This document shows positions 5,533 through 7,844 of a stretch of 7,844 bases of DNA, piece by piece. The first letter of the stretch is position 1, and each line of letters begins with the position of its first letter. A program made the translations under genes and the position numbers. Origin of the DNA: Methanocorpusculum sp. Its GTDB lineage: Archaea; Halobacteriota; Methanomicrobia; Methanomicrobiales; Methanocorpusculaceae. The notes under the pieces are model-generated. The model was given only the letters and a program-made list of their open reading frames with translations, made no database searches and was not told the origin of the DNA. Location of the stretch: positions 1 through 7,844 of the forward strand of contig DALTWQ010000060.1 of assembly GCA_029987025.1 (NCBI GenBank), written 5' to 3'.

Positions 5533-6567
5533 TTATGCTGCCGCGTAGTGGATGGACTGTCCGGCAGGCACGAGTTTTCCCTCGTCGAGTTTACAGACCG
5601 CACCATGTCCGCAGCAGATAAGAAGACGTTTTCCGTGCTCACGAAGCTCTTTATCAAGTTCTTCGAATAAGCGGTTCAGTTCATGACGCTCGGTTCGTGC
5701 AATTTCGCTGTTTACGTTAACTGACCCTATCATCGAGTCTGCCACAGAACAGTAATCTGCACGCTCTTTGGAAAGCGTTGAAAAGTTAATGTAGGCATCG
5801 CTCGTGAAAAGAACGCCGTATTCCGGTTCGAAGAGCAGAATCTGTCCGGCGATATGTCCGCCGAGACTTTCCCAGATTTCAAAGTTCATGGTGGAAAATG
5901 ATGTGTGCCCGATTACCGGGAAAAGACCGCGGAACCCTAAGGGTTTTGTTTCAGTCTCAATAACCGACTGCGGCATAAACATGCGGGATATGGTATTAAT
6001 CGATGTGGTGTAGAACTTCTCTAAAAGTTCCTTTCCGTTATGTGCTGCAGCATAACAGCGGGTGCCGGAGGCAAGAAGAGCTTTGGTTACGGGGTGCATC
6101 AGCGGACGGACCGGGAAGTATCCGGAAGCCCCGCAGTGGTCTGCATCCCCGTGCGTGCAGATAAGGGATTTCACATCTGAAAAACTGCCGAGGCCGAGTC
6201 TTCTCAGCATATTTTCACAGTCGCGGGCGAAACAGCCGTATCCGGTATCAATGACCAGTTTTCCTTCCGGCGTGTAAAAGACGTTCAGATTTCCTCCGCC
6301 CGGCAGCTGGAACGAGTAGAACATAATATTTTCTGCAATCGGAAATTTCTGATAGTCAGCAGTGAAGTTCTTTCCGGAGTGTGAAAAGAGATAATCTCCA
6401 ATCTCCTTGACCAGAGAAAGGAAGCGGTGCGGCTCAACACCTTCTTTTTCCCTGATGCTTACCGCTTCTTCCCCCTCGGAAAAATAAGAATTCTTTTCAG
6501 TATCGGAAAGAGATGAAAGATATCCCGAAACTGCTTCCTTAAACTTCTGTGTGAAATGTCCGGCCAT
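5533..6567 (-). CDS. Metallo-beta-lactamase-fold hydrolase
   Basis: This 344-residue cytoplasmic metallohydrolase has no signal peptide or membrane segment. About 80 N-terminal residues (charged, helical) precede the MBL core. The core shows LVIDTGYG (104-111), the metal motif H139-G-D141-A-D143-H144, GGHIAG (236-241) with H238, TSDAYIN (255-261) with bridging D257, and CCGHG (318-322) with H321. The canonical HxHxDH has become HxDxDH, a variant I recall from other bacterial and archaeal members, so an altered metal site rather than a dead enzyme is likely. The fold covers glyoxalase II, flavodiiron, nuclease and lactonase activities; nothing here picks one, though nuclease-type beta-CASP motifs are not seen. 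The regulator gene ends 45 bp upstream on the same strand. No Shine-Dalgarno lies before the ATG, and no clear TATA is present in that gap. Confidence 0.88.
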   Translation of the reverse strand: MAGHFTQKFKEAVSGYLSSLSDTEKNSYFSEGEEAVSIREKEGVEPHRFLSLVKEIGDYLFSHSGKNFTADYQKFPIAENIMFYSFQLPGGGNLNVFYTPEGKLVIDTGYGCFARDCENMLRRLGLGSFSDVKSLICTHGDADHCGASGYFPVRPLMHPVTKALLASGTRCYAAAHNGKELLEKFYTTSINTISRMFMPQSVIETETKPLGFRGLFPVIGHTSFSTMNFEIWESLGGHIAGQILLFEPEYGVLFTSDAYINFSTLSKERADYCSVADSMIGSVNVNSEIARTERHELNRLFEELDKELREHGKRLLICCGHGAVCKLDEGKLVPAGQSIHYAAA

Positions 6568-6612
6568 TTGTGTAAAACAGTATTTGATGTTGTCCCTTAT
6601 CTACCCGACGGT

Positions 6613-7560
6613 TTATCTCCGGTCTGCAACCATCTCAAGCAGATCTTCGCCGTCTTCCATGTCTTTCAGACGTTTATCTCCAATAATTATTGTTTTTCCA
6701 ATCTTTTTTTCCTTTCCGTAATCGGTAACTACGCACAGCGAATGCGTCCCTGAAATCTGCGAAAGGTTGCTTACGAACTCGGCACGTTCAACGGTTTTCT
6801 GCGGAGATCCGTAGCAGGTAAGAATGGTTTCATTCTCATAGACAGATACTGCGTGGAACGGGGAACGTCTGAACTCATGCACACTGATTCCTATGGACCT
6901 GAGATGGTCTTCCGGTTTTTCCGCTTTTTCTCCGGCGGTATGTGCTGAAGGAAGCGATGCGGGAACCCGTTCCTCTTCCGCCGGGACGTACTGCAGCAAA
7001 TCAATCGGTTTTACAATGTCGTCGTTGAAGAACTCCTCAAGCCGCATTGCCATGTCAAGCGTTGTCCCCATCCCGCTTTCGTATTTGCTGACGGTTCTCC
7101 GGGAGACACCGAGAGCCTGTGCAAGGTCGCCGAGAGATAAATCCATGGCTTCGCGAAGTTCTTTAAGCCGCGCTGCATCGATATTTACATACATTCCGCC
7201 CGGAGATGCATATACGAGCGGCAGTTCACCTTCTGCGAGATAATCATAGAGCGTGGAAGGAGACACTGCATTTATGCCGTATCTGAGATATATCGCTCCG
7301 CGCTCAAGCGGAATGTCACGCGCACGCTCTCCTATTATAATGGGTACTGCGTGGAGATGGCGTGCAATTTTGTCCAGGTCCCAGGCGACGTCTTCGTTGA
7401 TGCTGTCTATCTGGGATACGACCTTTACGGCGAGGAGATTTTCGCCGTTCGAGGTCATCAGATCAAAACTGCGCGGACGGATTTCACAGCGTTCCGAGAC
7501 ATTGTAGCCTGCCATCAGCAGAATACTTACAACGTTTTGAAGCAGGCGGTCGGAAGACAT
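6613..7560 (-). CDS. Archaeal HTH-type transcriptional regulator, COG1395 type
   Basis: This is a predicted DNA-binding regulator of a family found widely in methanogens and other euryarchaea (I recall it as HAMAP MF_00584, putative HTH-type transcriptional regulatory protein). Residues 1-100 resemble a restriction-endonuclease-like fold: a helix (DRLLQNVVSILLMAGY), then SFDLM (31-35) and LLAVKVV (42-48). The catalytic acidic-x-Lys pair reads AVK, so cleavage is unlikely. A Cro/CI helix-turn-helix spans about 131-178, with LSLGDLAQALGVSRRTVSKYESG at 141-163. After a linker rich in Glu, Pro and Ala (193-217), a C-terminal domain (about 220-315) is specific to this family. The 315-residue length is typical. 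A TATA box 35-37 bp upstream and no Shine-Dalgarno suggest a very short leader. The MBL-fold gene follows at 45 bp and may be co-transcribed. Confidence 0.92.
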   Translation of the reverse strand: MSSDRLLQNVVSILLMAGYNVSERCEIRPRSFDLMTSNGENLLAVKVVSQIDSINEDVAWDLDKIARHLHAVPIIIGERARDIPLERGAIYLRYGINAVSPSTLYDYLAEGELPLVYASPGGMYVNIDAARLKELREAMDLSLGDLAQALGVSRRTVSKYESGMGTTLDMAMRLEEFFNDDIVKPIDLLQYVPAEEERVPASLPSAHTAGEKAEKPEDHLRSIGISVHEFRRSPFHAVSVYENETILTCYGSPQKTVERAEFVSNLSQISGTHSLCVVTDYGKEKKIGKTIIIGDKRLKDMEDGEDLLEMVADRR

Positions 7561-7587
7561 GTGTATTATTTCTAATTGTATTGTGGG

Positions 7588-7597
7588 TCTATAAATA
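7588..7597 (-). promoter_or_regulatory. TATA box of the COG1395-type regulator
   Basis: The minus strand reads TTATTTATAGAC around these bases. From here a transcript start would fall near 7566-7570, leaving only 6-10 bases before the ATG at 7560. The element is nearly symmetric and reads CTATAAATAA on the plus strand, so a promoter firing the other way is possible. Confidence 0.6.
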
Positions 7598-7700
7598 ACC
7601 TCCGTTTATGTGCGGTCTGCTGTGCGGCTCTCTGCAGTTTCTTTGTTCAGTTCTGTTTGGGCCAGAGCGGGTAATGTCAGCAAAAAATGGTTATTCGGTG

Positions 7701-7738
7701 TTTAGTGTGAACTAAAGTATTTTTGTAACTATTTTTTT
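7701..7738 (+). terminator. Hairpin plus T-runs, plus-strand orientation
   Basis: TTTAGT-GTGA-ACTAAA (7701-7716) is a perfect 6-bp stem with a GTGA (GNRA-type) tetraloop on the plus strand. It is followed by T5 (7720-7724) and T7 (7732-7738). This is a plausible terminator for a plus-strand transcript, but no plus-strand protein gene lies upstream. Bases 7720-7733 repeat, inverted, the tmk terminator at 1-14. Confidence 0.4.
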
Positions 7739-7795
7739 CATCTGTCATCAAAAATAGAACGGTTGATTTTTGCCGGTGCATATTTCCCAAAAGAA

Positions 7796-7825
7796 CGCGA
7801 ATCTTCGCGAATCTCACGCAAATCG
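7796..7825. repeat. CGCGAATCT short tandem repeat
   Basis: CGCGAATCTT (7796-7805) is followed directly by CGCGAATCTC (7806-7815), then by a degenerate copy ACGCAAATCG. The period is 10-11 bp, one helical turn. The function is unknown; it may belong to a dispersed intergenic repeat type or to a regulator site. Confidence 0.5.
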
Positions 7826-7844
7826 CAGCCCTATTCACCCCAGC

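Larger units (their letters stand above)
7598..7844. other. Intergenic region with no convincing gene
   Basis: These 247 bp contain no supported gene. They hold a 35-codon plus-strand frame (7608-7715) lacking a ribosome site, a hairpin with T-runs (7701-7738) and a CGCGAAT tandem repeat (7796-7825). A gene beyond the window edge could use part of this as its promoter or terminator. Confidence 0.5.

Overview
The window looks like chromosomal core DNA from a methanogenic archaeon, most likely Methanomicrobiales and possibly close to Methanocorpusculum; that placement is from memory of protein families, not from a search. Supporting signs are a coenzyme F420 gene (cofE), a TrmB-type regulator, an archaeal regulator that joins a nuclease-like domain to an HTH, archaeal TATA boxes 28-37 bp upstream of start codons, and T-run terminators. 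Nine protein genes are supported, eight on the minus strand. I see no rRNA, tRNA, CRISPR array, transposase or phage gene.

Layout from low to high coordinates. Positions 1-2034 hold a tight minus-strand operon, transcribed cofE (F420-0:gamma-glutamyl ligase), then a HisA-related TIM-barrel protein of unknown role, then tmk (dTMP kinase). The first junction has a 1-base gap and the second a 7-base overlap. A TATA box just before cofE predicts a leaderless mRNA. Upstream on the same strand is a short TrmB-family regulator (2084-2884). A 308-bp intergenic region with several small palindromes separates it from a divergent, plus-strand 79-aa winged-helix protein (3193-3432).

Converging on that small gene is a minus-strand pair: a radical SAM/SPASM protein (3967-5364) followed by an ADP-ribose-pyrophosphatase-like NUDIX hydrolase (3450-3950). 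A perfect 15-bp palindrome and a T-run lie between the two. Next are a minus-strand metallo-beta-lactamase-fold hydrolase (5533-6567) and, upstream of it, a COG1395-type HTH regulator (6613-7560). The last 284 bp hold that regulator's promoter, a hairpin plus T-run pointing the other way, and a short CGCGAAT tandem repeat, with no convincing gene.

The genes do not form one obvious pathway. F420 side-chain synthesis and dTTP supply are housekeeping. The radical SAM, NUDIX and MBL proteins lack an assigned substrate, and the three regulators have no known targets. The least explained items are the HisA-like protein locked into the cofE-tmk operon, the radical SAM protein with its N-terminal extension, and the plus-strand signals near 7590-7740.
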